A DNA stretch of 6,152 nt, taken from contig JAOPUY010000453.1 of the NCBI GenBank assembly GCA_025963265.1, forward strand, positions 1-6,152. The letters run 5' to 3'. Under the pieces are notes generated by a model. It made no database searches and had not been told where the DNA came from. It saw only the letters and a list, made by a program, of their open reading frames with translations. The position numbers and the translations under genes are program-made. Positions 1-5,595 of the stretch are shown here, piece by piece (the stretch's first letter is position 1; the number at the start of each line of letters is the position of its first letter). This DNA comes from Frankiales bacterium (lineage in GTDB: Bacteria > Actinomycetota > Actinomycetes > Mycobacteriales > Jatrophihabitantaceae).

Positions 1-22
1 GGCCCGCTGGGATAGAGATTTA

Positions 23-37
23 CCTGTTGGAAACAGG
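23..37. repeat. Small perfect inverted repeat downstream of deaminase 1
   Basis: CCTGTT (23-28) and AACAGG (32-37) are perfect reverse complements around a 3-base GGA loop. It lies about 30 bases past the stop codon of the leftward deaminase gene. It could be a second, weaker element of that gene's terminator, or the end signal of a rightward gene lying left of the window. There is no T-tract on either side, so its role is uncertain. Confidence 0.4.
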
Positions 38-45
38 GGCATTCA

Positions 46-65
46 CAGCCGCAACAGAGCGGCTG
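46..65 (-). terminator. Putative hairpin terminator of the marR-deaminase operon
   Basis: CAGCCGC (46-52) and GCGGCTG (59-65) pair perfectly as a 7-base, GC-rich stem with a 6-base loop. The hairpin starts one base after the stop codon of the leftward deaminase gene (stop at 67-69). Read leftward, it is followed by TGAATG rather than a run of T, so it is not a classical intrinsic terminator. U-poor hairpins are common at gene ends in high-GC actinobacteria. The position argues for transcript termination or 3' end protection. Confidence 0.5.
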
Positions 66-66
66 C

Positions 67-1479
67 TCAGGAGCGCTGTTTGGGCAGCCGCTGGTTGACG
101 AATGACTCAACTCCGGCCCGCCGGGCCAGATCGCGCGCCATGGCGGCCACCTCGAGCCGGATTTCGCCTTCATCCAAGGTGCGAACTCGACGCTCGCTCA
201 TCAGCACGCGACCGTCCACGATGGTGGTCGTCACATCGGACGCGCGCGCTGCGTAGACCAGGTGTTCGACCAGGTTTCCGCCGTACTCAGCAGAGTCAAG
301 CAAGGGCCACAGGTGCGGGCTGGCTAAGTCGACGGCGATGACGTCGGCCCGTTTGCCGAGCTCGATCGAGCCGACCTGCCCGCCCAGCTGCAGGGCGTCA
401 GCCGAACCGTGAATGGCTAGTTCCAGCACCCGCTGGGCCGGCAGCGCCGCCGGGTCGCCGGAGCGATACTTGGCCGACAGCGCGGCCATCCGCATCTCGG
501 CGAACGGATCGAGGATGTTGTTGGACATCATCGAATCGGTGCCCAGGCCGACCCGCACGCCGGCCGCCAGCAGCTCGGAGACCGGGGCGATCTGATTGCC
601 GAGCTTCAGGTTCGAGGTCGGGCAGTGCGCGACCGCGACGCCCCGCTCGGCCAGGAGTTCGATGTCGGCCGGGGTGAGCTCGACCGCGTGGGCGACCAAG
701 ATGTCCGGCCCCATGCCGATGAGCTGGTCGAGGTAGGCCGTCGGGGTGAGACCGCTGCGCTCGGCGATGATGCTCACCTCGTCCCGGCTCTCAGCCAGGT
801 GGGTGTGCAGCCCGACGTTGTGGTCCCGGGCGATCCGCGCGGTGGCCTGGATCGTCTCCTCCGAGCAGCTGTAAAGCCCGTGCGGTCCCAGCCAGGCCCG
901 GATCAGCGGACTCGGGTCGCGGGTCACGCTCTCCAGCAGGGCCAGGCTGGACTCCAGGGACTCGCCGACCCCGACTGGCGTCTCCACCAGTTGCGGGGCG
1001 AAGGTGGCGCGCAGGCCGGAGGCCCGAGCCACGCCCGCGGCCACCTCGGGGAAGCGGAACATGTCGATGAAGCTGGTGAAGCCGCTCCGGATCAGCTCGA
1101 GTTGAGTCAGGCCCGCGGCAGCGTGCTGGTGCTCGGGCCGATAGGCGCGGTCCTTGGGCTGGGCGTAGACGTTGAGCCACTCGGTGAATCCGAGGTCCTC
1201 AAACCAGCCCCGTTCCATGCACTCGTGGGTGTGCGCGTTCCCGAAGCCGGGCAGCACGACCTGGCCGGCCAGCGCGATCTCCTCCGCCCCGCGATGGGGC
1301 AGGCTCGCACCCAGTGCGACGATCTCGCCCTCGTTGATGGCGATGTCACCGTCGAAGCAACTGTTTTGGCCATCCATCGTCAGGACGGTCGCCCCCCGCA
1401 ACACGAGATCCACCGATTGGTCGCGTGCTGCTTGGCCTGAAACGTCGGCCATCGCGTTTTCTGAACGTGCGCCCGCCAC
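67..1479 (-). CDS. TRZ/ATZ-family amidohydrolase, probable aminohydrolase (MTA/SAH deaminase-like), deaminase 1
   Basis: This 470-residue cytosolic metal-dependent hydrolase of the amidohydrolase superfamily probably removes an amino (or similar) group from a heterocyclic ring. Metal ligands by motif are H83 and H85 (NAHTHE), H227 (HTHLAE) and D315 (GTDS), with E230 and H264 (VAHAVE) as catalytic residues. E100 (FTEWL) and H200 (GPHGLYSC) match the substrate-contacting Glu and His of Thermotoga TM0936, a methylthioadenosine/S-adenosylhomocysteine deaminase. An N-terminal beta-sandwich strand set (about 23-80) is completed near the C-terminus (about 370-430, GSIELGKRADV), as usual for the family. 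The GTG start is chosen because GGAGGA sits 5 bases upstream; the inner ATG at 1450-1452 has no ribosome site. The gene lies 60 bases after marR, in the same direction. Leu385 is a rare TTA codon. Substrate is unknown: guanine, oxidised purine, pterin or s-triazine hydrolases are alternatives within the family. Confidence 0.9.
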   Translation of the reverse strand: MAGARSENAMADVSGQAARDQSVDLVLRGATVLTMDGQNSCFDGDIAINEGEIVALGASLPHRGAEEIALAGQVVLPGFGNAHTHECMERGWFEDLGFTEWLNVYAQPKDRAYRPEHQHAAAGLTQLELIRSGFTSFIDMFRFPEVAAGVARASGLRATFAPQLVETPVGVGESLESSLALLESVTRDPSPLIRAWLGPHGLYSCSEETIQATARIARDHNVGLHTHLAESRDEVSIIAERSGLTPTAYLDQLIGMGPDILVAHAVELTPADIELLAERGVAVAHCPTSNLKLGNQIAPVSELLAAGVRVGLGTDSMMSNNILDPFAEMRMAALSAKYRSGDPAALPAQRVLELAIHGSADALQLGGQVGSIELGKRADVIAVDLASPHLWPLLDSAEYGGNLVEHLVYAARASDVTTTIVDGRVLMSERRVRTLDEGEIRLEVAAMARDLARRAGVESFVNQRLPKQRS

Positions 1480-1484
1480 GGGTC

Positions 1485-1490
1485 TCCTCC
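1485..1490 (-). promoter_or_regulatory. Strong Shine-Dalgarno that fixes the GTG start of deaminase 1
   Basis: Read leftward this is GGAGGA followed by GACCC and then GTG at 1477-1479, a near-ideal 5-base spacing. The next in-frame ATG, 27 bases further in, is preceded by an A/C-rich stretch without a purine-rich site. The longer GTG-initiated protein is therefore preferred. Confidence 0.75.
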
Positions 1491-1539
1491 GAGTTGACTT
1501 GTCGAGCTGTGGGAATAGTTAGCCGAGGGCGTCACCGCC

Positions 1540-2031
1540 TCAGATGGGGTCACCGGTGGTGGTGTCGCGGCCGGCCAGCGGCGCGAGGATCTCGACGATG
1601 CCGGGCAGCGGTCCGGCTTGCCGGAAGAACTCCCGGTCCACCTCGTCCATCAGGGCCACGGCCCGCTCCGCGATCGCCTTGCCGGCCGGCGTGATGTTGA
1701 TCCGCCGGACCCGGGTGTCGAACTGATCGACGGTGCGCTCGACCAGCCCGTCCCGCTCCATCTGGCGCACGACTTGCGACATCATCACCCGATCGAGCCC
1801 GGCGTGCTCGCTCACCTCGCGCTGGCTGGGATGCCGCCCGGTCCGGCCGAACCACCAGACGGTGCCGAGAATCGAGAACTGGACGTGGGTGAGGCCCTCG
1901 GTCTTCAAGGCCGCGGCCACGACTCGCTGCCAGCGAAGCGTCGCGTGCCAGAGCAAGAACCCAGGGCTGGTGCCGGCCGAGTGCTCGCCGAGCAGCCTGG
2001 ACACGTCCTCCGCAGTCAGCCGCTTAACCAT
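1540..2031 (-). CDS. MarR-family winged-helix transcriptional regulator
   Basis: This is a 163-residue DNA-binding regulator, the usual MarR length. It should act as a dimer on a palindromic operator and release DNA when it binds a small ligand. Features in order are an N-terminal dimer helix region (about 5-45), the first winged-helix segment LTHVQFSILGTVWW (47-60), a helix-turn-helix at about 68-97 (PSQREVSEHAGLDRVMMSQVVRQMERDGLVER) with recognition helix near 79-91, the wing with D105 and RVRR (107-110) leading to NITPAGK (112-118), and a C-terminal dimer helix. The ATG at 2029-2031 is chosen over a GTG six bases upstream because AAGGG sits 5 bases before the ATG, while the GTG has purines directly abutting it. 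It is divergent from the oxidoreductase operon and 60 bases upstream of deaminase 1, so it probably controls both. The ligand is unknown; it may be the pathway substrate. Confidence 0.93.
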   Translation of the reverse strand: MVKRLTAEDVSRLLGEHSAGTSPGFLLWHATLRWQRVVAAALKTEGLTHVQFSILGTVWWFGRTGRHPSQREVSEHAGLDRVMMSQVVRQMERDGLVERTVDQFDTRVRRINITPAGKAIAERAVALMDEVDREFFRQAGPLPGIVEILAPLAGRDTTTGDPI

Positions 2032-2036
2032 TGCCA

Positions 2037-2041
2037 CCCTT
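2037..2041 (-). promoter_or_regulatory. Ribosome binding site deciding the marR start
   Basis: Read leftward, AAGGG is followed by TGGCA and then ATG (2029-2031). This spacing supports the ATG, giving 163 residues, rather than the GTG at 2035-2037, which overlaps the purine run itself. Confidence 0.55.
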
Positions 2042-2087
2042 TTCCGACGTCCGCCAGAAGTGAGAACACTCTCCGCGCGTACGCCTT

Positions 2088-2093
2088 AATCTA
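2088..2093 (-). promoter_or_regulatory. Possible -10 box of the leftward marR promoter
   Basis: Read leftward the hexamer is TAGATT, resembling TATAAT. It would start transcription near position 2081, giving a leader of about 50 bases before marR. The -35 region at 17-base spacing (CACGCC) is poor and falls inside the palindrome at 2106-2118, so activity may be weak. A bound regulator there would block it. This assignment is tentative. Confidence 0.25.
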
Positions 2094-2105
2094 CCGCGCG
2101 CGATC

Positions 2106-2118
2106 ACCACGGCGTGGT
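2106..2118. promoter_or_regulatory. Putative MarR operator, 13-base perfect palindrome
   Basis: ACCACG (2106-2111) and CGTGGT (2113-2118) are perfect inverted halves around one central G. The site lies between the divergent marR and oxidoreductase genes. Its right end shares one base with the -35 box of the rightward promoter, and it covers the expected -35 position of the leftward one. MarR repressors typically bind short palindromes placed this way and repress both directions. That this particular repeat is the operator is inference from position and symmetry. Confidence 0.5.
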
Positions 2119-2147
2119 TGGACTTCGTTTCGCGTGTCGGTATAGAT
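2118..2147 (+). promoter_or_regulatory. Sigma70-like promoter of the oxidoreductase-deaminase-reductase operon
   Basis: TTGGAC (2118-2123) and TATAGA (2141-2146) are separated by exactly 17 bases, the ideal spacing. Each matches the vegetative sigma consensus at four or five of six bases. A start near 2153-2155 would give a leader of about 74 bases before the ATG at 2228. The region is locally more AT-rich than the coding DNA around it. The palindrome at 2106-2118 abuts the -35 box, consistent with repression by the neighbouring MarR protein. Confidence 0.6.
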
Positions 2148-2219
2148 TGCGCACATACTATCTGCTGGCATCGCCGCCGCAGGCCAGCCCGTGGACCCGC
2201 GCCACCCTCAGATGCCGCT

Positions 2220-2223
2220 GGAG
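2220..2223 (+). promoter_or_regulatory. Ribosome binding site deciding the oxidoreductase start
   Basis: GGAG is followed by CAGC and the ATG at 2228-2230. This site, plus the family-typical N-terminus that follows, rejects the in-frame upstream GTG at 2114, which lies within the predicted promoter. Confidence 0.65.
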
Positions 2224-2227
2224 CAGC

Positions 2228-3208
2228 ATGAGACGGATCTCGATCCAGACTCCCCCGCAATCGACGAGCTTCGCGCAGCTTCGGGATTTCTGGCAGGCGG
2301 CCGACGACCTCGGCTGTCACGCCGGCTACACCTTCGACCACCTGATTCCGCTGCTCCCCGGGGAGAGCCCGACCTACCGGCCAACGGGTCGCCGGGTCGG
2401 CAGCCAGCTGGACGGCTGGCTAGCCGCGACCGCGCTGGCCGCGGTGACCAGCCGCCTTCGGATCGGAACGCTGGTCAGCGATGTGACACTGCGACCACCC
2501 GCGCTGCTGGCCAAGATGGCCGTCACGCTCGACCACGTCAGCCAGGGACGAGCCATCCTCGGTCTCGGCGCGGGCTGGCATCAGGAGGAGCACCAGATGT
2601 TCGGAATCGAGTTTTTCCCAGCCGGCGAAAGGGTCAAGCGCCTCGACGAGGCCCTGGAGCTCTTCCACCTGCTGCTCGCTGACACCGAAGCGCCCAGTTA
2701 CCAGGGCGAGCACTACGCCGTCAACGAAGCCCTCTTCGAGCCCAAGGCCTATCAGGACGGTGGCGCGATCCCGGTGCTGGTCGGCGGATCTGGCGCCAAG
2801 GTCAAGCGCGCCGCCGCCCGCCACGCCGACCTGTTCAACGGTTTCGCCCCGGCCGCCGGTTGGCCCGCGCTCAACCGCGAGCTCGACGGCCTGTTGGCCG
2901 CAGCCGGACGGCCCTCGACCGCCCTCGCCCGCAGCGCCTACGTGTTCGCCGAGCTCTCAGCCGACCCCGGCCGTCAGCAGGGCCTGATCGCCGCGGTCGC
3001 CGACCGTAACGGCATCGAGGCGGGCGAGGCGCGCGGTCGCGTCCTGCTGGCCGACCCCGAGCACAACCATTCAGTGCTGGAAGGGCTGTTCGCCGCCGGC
3101 GTCGACGAGGTGGTGCTTGGTTTGGCCCCGCCGTATGACCCCGGCGACCTCGCGGTGCTCTCCGACGAGCTCGCTCAGCCGGCGAGCCGGGCGCAGGCCC
3201 GTCGATGA
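2228..3208 (+). CDS. LLM-class (luciferase-like) oxidoreductase, probably F420-dependent
   Basis: This 326-residue TIM-barrel enzyme belongs to the bacterial luciferase/F420 superfamily. Members transfer hydride or oxygen using F420 or flavin. Family marks are the N-terminal strand MRRISIQT with SFAQLRDFWQAADDLG (14-29), FDHL (36-39), GWLAATALAAVTSRLRIGT (63-81), the core PALLAKMAVTLDHVSQGR (91-108) with LGLGAGW (111-117), and IPVLVGGSG (181-189) in the cofactor phosphate region. Length is normal for the family. The ATG at 2228 is chosen because GGAG lies 4 bases upstream and homologous proteins begin at this strand. An in-frame extension back to 2114 would run through the promoter and looks non-coding. 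The gene ends in an ATGA overlap with deaminase 2, implying coupled translation. No flavin reductase partner is present nearby, which favours F420 or another self-sufficient mode over a two-component monooxygenase. The substrate is unknown. Confidence 0.9.
   Translation: MRRISIQTPPQSTSFAQLRDFWQAADDLGCHAGYTFDHLIPLLPGESPTYRPTGRRVGSQLDGWLAATALAAVTSRLRIGTLVSDVTLRPPALLAKMAVTLDHVSQGRAILGLGAGWHQEEHQMFGIEFFPAGERVKRLDEALELFHLLLADTEAPSYQGEHYAVNEALFEPKAYQDGGAIPVLVGGSGAKVKRAAARHADLFNGFAPAAGWPALNRELDGLLAAAGRPSTALARSAYVFAELSADPGRQQGLIAAVADRNGIEAGEARGRVLLADPEHNHSVLEGLFAAGVDEVVLGLAPPYDPGDLAVLSDELAQPASRAQARR
3205..3208 (+). other. ATGA start-stop overlap coupling oxidoreductase and deaminase 2
   Basis: The ATG of deaminase 2 overlaps the TGA of the oxidoreductase by one reading step. 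No good ribosome site precedes it; the nearest is AGG at 3195-3197. Reinitiation by ribosomes finishing the upstream gene is the likely mode, keeping the two enzymes in fixed proportion. Confidence 0.8.
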
Positions 3209-4536
3209 GCGCCGAGCTGATCATCCGCAACGGGCTCTTTCTGACGATGGGGCCGCAGGGCGCCGTCGAGGGAGATTTAGTCGTCCGCGACGGCCTGATC
3301 GCCGCCATCGGGGCGGGCGCGGCCGGCCTGAGCGAGGCGCCGGAGATCGACGCGGGCGGCGCCATCGTGCTGCCCGGTCTCATCCAGGCCCATGTGCACC
3401 TGGGTCAGACCTTGTTCCGCGGGGTCAGCGACGACGTGGACGTGGTCGACTGGCTGCACGACTGGATCTGGCCGCTGGAGCAACGCCACGACGAGGCGTC
3501 GATGGCCGCCTCGTGCCGGCTCGGCGTCGCCGAACTGCTGCTCGGCGGAACCACGACGGTGCTGTCGATGGAGTCGGTCCACCACACCGACGCCTCGTTC
3601 CAGGCGGCGGCCGACCTGGGAATCCGGGCTTTTATCGGCAAGGCCCTGATGGACTACCGCGAGCCGGGCACCCACATGTTCGGCGAGAGCACCGCGGACG
3701 CGCTCGCCGACGCCCGGCGGCTGCTCGCGACCTGGCACGGCGCCGAGCAGGGCCGGCTCAAGGTGGCGCTGTCGCCCCGCGGCCCGCGCAACGCCACCGT
3801 AGAGCTCTGGCGCGAGGTGGTCAAGCTGGCCGAGGAGCACGAGCTCATCCTGCACACCCACGTCAATGAGAACCGCGCCCAAGCCGAACGAGTCGCGCTC
3901 ACCGGAGACGGCCGAGACGTCGTGGCGCTGGCGGCCTGGGGCGCGCTCGGACCGCGGCTGGTGATGGCGCACTGCGTCTGGCCGGATGAGGTCGAGCTTG
4001 AGCTGATGACCCAATACGGTCCCAGCGTCTGCCACTGCCCGTCGGCGAACCTCAAACTCGCCTCCGGCCTGGCGCCCGTTCCGACCTACCTCGAACGCGG
4101 CATCAACGTCGCCCTCGGCGCGGACGGCGCGGCCTGCAACAACAATCTCGACGCCTTTCAAGAGATGCGGCTGGCCGCGCTGCTGCACAAGCCCGGGCAC
4201 GGGCCGCGGGCGATGCCGGCGGCCACCGTGTTGGAGATGGCCACCCGCGGCGGCGCGCGGGCGCTGGGGATGGACCGCGAGATCGGCAGCCTGGAGGTCG
4301 GCAAGAAGGCCGACGTCGTCATCCTGCGGCCCGACCGCGCCCACAGCGCCCCAGCCAACGTCAACGACCTCGCCTCCTCGATCGTCTACAGCCGCACGGC
4401 CGCCGACGTCCGGACGGTGTTGGTCGACGGGCGCGTCGTCGTCCAGGACGGGGTGCTGAAGACGGCCGCGGAGGACGAGATCGTCGCCGAGGCGATCAAG
4501 CAGCGAGAATTGATCCTGCAACGACTGGAGGCTTAG
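3205..4536 (+). CDS. TRZ/ATZ-family amidohydrolase, 5'-deoxyadenosine deaminase-like, deaminase 2
   Basis: This 443-residue cytosolic metal-dependent hydrolase probably deaminates a purine-like or other amino-heterocycle. Metal and catalytic residues by motif are H63 and H65 (QAHVHLGQTLFRG), H219 and E222 (HTHVNE), H256 (MAHCVW) and D307 (GADGAACNNNLD). Later motifs CHCPSANLKLASG (276-288) and GSLEVGKKAD (361-370) are typical. The Glu that contacts ligand in methylthioadenosine/S-adenosylhomocysteine deaminases is replaced by D82 (VDWL). The His of the GPH motif is replaced by R192 in SPRGPRNAT. D82 and the CNNNLD motif resemble proteins annotated as 5'-deoxyadenosine deaminase, but the R-G-P-R-N segment looks unusual, so the substrate is open. 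The start overlaps the oxidoreductase stop (ATGA) and has only a weak AGG upstream, indicating translational coupling. Leu25 is a TTA codon. It is a distant paralogue of deaminase 1 in this window. Confidence 0.92.
   Translation: MSAELIIRNGLFLTMGPQGAVEGDLVVRDGLIAAIGAGAAGLSEAPEIDAGGAIVLPGLIQAHVHLGQTLFRGVSDDVDVVDWLHDWIWPLEQRHDEASMAASCRLGVAELLLGGTTTVLSMESVHHTDASFQAAADLGIRAFIGKALMDYREPGTHMFGESTADALADARRLLATWHGAEQGRLKVALSPRGPRNATVELWREVVKLAEEHELILHTHVNENRAQAERVALTGDGRDVVALAAWGALGPRLVMAHCVWPDEVELELMTQYGPSVCHCPSANLKLASGLAPVPTYLERGINVALGADGAACNNNLDAFQEMRLAALLHKPGHGPRAMPAATVLEMATRGGARALGMDREIGSLEVGKKADVVILRPDRAHSAPANVNDLASSIVYSRTAADVRTVLVDGRVVVQDGVLKTAAEDEIVAEAIKQRELILQRLEA
4527..4531 (+). promoter_or_regulatory. 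Ribosome binding site of the aldo/keto reductase, inside the end of deaminase 2
   Basis: GGAGG is followed by CTTAG and the ATG at 4537, a 5-base spacing. It lies within the last codons of deaminase 2, and the reductase ATG directly follows that gene's TAG stop. The two genes are thus in one transcript, and the reductase can start independently. Confidence 0.75.
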
Positions 4537-5562
4537 ATGACTTACTCAGCTAGCAGCACGCGCTATGAGGCCATGCCGTACCGGCGGGCGGGACGAAGCG
4601 GTCTGCTGCTGCCGCTGCTGTCCCTCGGGCTCTGGCACAACTTCGGTGACGACGTGCCCTTCGCCCGCCAGCGCGACATCCTGCGCCGCGCCTTCGACCT
4701 GGGCATCACCCATTTCGACCTGGCCAACAACTACGGGCCGCCGCCGGGCAGCGCCGAGCTGAACTTCGGCCGTCACCTGGCCGCGGACTTCGGCCCGCAC
4801 CGCGACGAGTTGGTCATTTCCACCAAGGCTGGTTACGACATGTGGCCCGGCCCGTACGGCGCCTGGGGCTCGCGCAAGCATCTGCTGGCCTCCCTCGATC
4901 AGTCTCTGCGCCGCCTGGGCCTGGACCACGTCGACGTGTTCTACAGCCATCGCCTGGATCCCGACACTCCGCTCGAGGAGACCATGCAGGCCCTGGTCAG
5001 CGCGTTTCACAGCGGCAAGGCGCGCTACGTCGCCATCTCCTCCTACTCGGCCGAGCGAACCCGGCAGGCCGAGGCGATCCTGCGGAGCGCCGGCGTCCCG
5101 CTGCTGCTGCATCAGCCCTCCTACTCCATGCTCAACCGCTGGGTCGAGGACTCGCTGCTCGACGTCCTCGGCGAGCTCGGCGTCGGTTGCGTCGCGTTCT
5201 CGCCGTTAGCCCAGGGCCTGCTGACCGACCGCTACCTGGACGGGATTCCCGAGGGATCCCGAGCCAGCCAAGGCAAATCGCTGTCGCCCGGTCAGCTCAC
5301 CGACTCGCTGCGCGAGCACCTGGTGGCCCTGAACGCGATAGCTCGCCGACGCGGACAGACCCTGGCCCAATTGGCCCTGGCCTGGACGCTGCGCGACGAG
5401 CGAATCACCAGCCTGATCACCGGGGCCTCCAGCGTCGCCCAGCTCGAGTCGAACGTCCAGGCGCTGAGCAACCTCGCGTTCGCCCCAGCCGAGCTGGCCG
5501 AGATCGACGAGCACGCCGTCGAGTCGGGCATCAACCTGTGGAAGCGCTCCAGCGATTCCTGA
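4537..5562 (+). CDS. gpr: Aldo/keto reductase of the YghZ/Gpr (AKR14) type, L-glyceraldehyde 3-phosphate/methylglyoxal reductase-like
   Basis: This 341-residue NADPH-dependent TIM-barrel reductase has a soluble, cytosolic form. Similarity to Escherichia coli YghZ (Gpr) is evident along the whole length: RYEAMPYRRAGRSGL (9-23), LSLGLWHNFG (29-38), FDLANNYGPPPGSAELNFGR (60-79), STKAGYDMWPGPYG (95-108), HQPSYSMLNRWV (192-203) and the C-terminal NLWKRSSD. The catalytic tetrad is D61, Y66, K97 and H138 (YSHR). The cofactor-binding segment is GASSVAQLESN (296-306). E. coli Gpr reduces L-glyceraldehyde 3-phosphate and methylglyoxal, so an aldehyde produced or met in this pathway is the likely substrate. 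Known relatives also include potassium-channel beta-subunit-like proteins. The start fits the E. coli protein, which also carries about 12 residues before the barrel. It is the last gene of the rightward operon. Leu224 is a TTA codon. Family assignment is firm; the in vivo aldehyde is not known. Confidence 0.93.
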   Translation: MTYSASSTRYEAMPYRRAGRSGLLLPLLSLGLWHNFGDDVPFARQRDILRRAFDLGITHFDLANNYGPPPGSAELNFGRHLAADFGPHRDELVISTKAGYDMWPGPYGAWGSRKHLLASLDQSLRRLGLDHVDVFYSHRLDPDTPLEETMQALVSAFHSGKARYVAISSYSAERTRQAEAILRSAGVPLLLHQPSYSMLNRWVEDSLLDVLGELGVGCVAFSPLAQGLLTDRYLDGIPEGSRASQGKSLSPGQLTDSLREHLVALNAIARRRGQTLAQLALAWTLRDERITSLITGASSVAQLESNVQALSNLAFAPAELAEIDEHAVESGINLWKRSSDS

Positions 5563-5593
5563 CCGGCCGGGAGGGACAGCGGACGAGGGCCGG
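5563..5593. terminator. Weak bidirectional hairpin between convergent genes
   Basis: The 33 bases between two converging genes hold CCGGCC (5563-5568) and its reverse complement GGCCGG (5588-5593), with a 19-base loop. A 6-base GC stem here could serve both transcripts. The loop is long, no T-tract follows, and each half is partly self-complementary. This is a tentative call resting mainly on location. Confidence 0.25.
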
Positions 5594-5595
5594 CG

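Noticed and set aside
1..66. Possible tRNA or small RNA in the left margin
   Set aside because: The hairpins do not form a cloverleaf and no TTCGA-type T-loop is present.
625..1440. Open frame of 271 codons on the plus strand opposite deaminase 1
   Set aside because: It is antisense to a gene with full family motifs and a strong ribosome site; low-complexity composition and no recognisable domain.
2164..2188. Inverted repeat GCTGGC / GCCAGC in the leader before the oxidoreductase
   Set aside because: Only 6 bases with a 13-base spacer in GC-rich DNA; no T-tract or riboswitch-like conserved core, so no attenuator or riboswitch is claimed.
2114..2227. 38-residue N-terminal extension of the oxidoreductase
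   Set aside because: It covers the promoter and leader, has no family similarity, and a better start with GGAG lies at 2228.
3117..3869. Plus-strand open frame of 250 codons overlapping the oxidoreductase end and deaminase 2
   Set aside because: Very Arg/Gly/Ala-rich translation, shifted against two genuine genes; no motif.
3277..4521. Long open frame of 414 codons on the minus strand opposite deaminase 2
   Set aside because: It is a by-product of G/C-rich third positions in the real gene; its translation is rich in Gly, Arg, Val and Asp repeats and matches no family.
5242..5263. Near-tandem repeat GGGATTCCCGA / GGGATCCCGA
   Set aside because: It lies inside the reductase coding region, where the encoded residues fit the family; the similarity looks coincidental.
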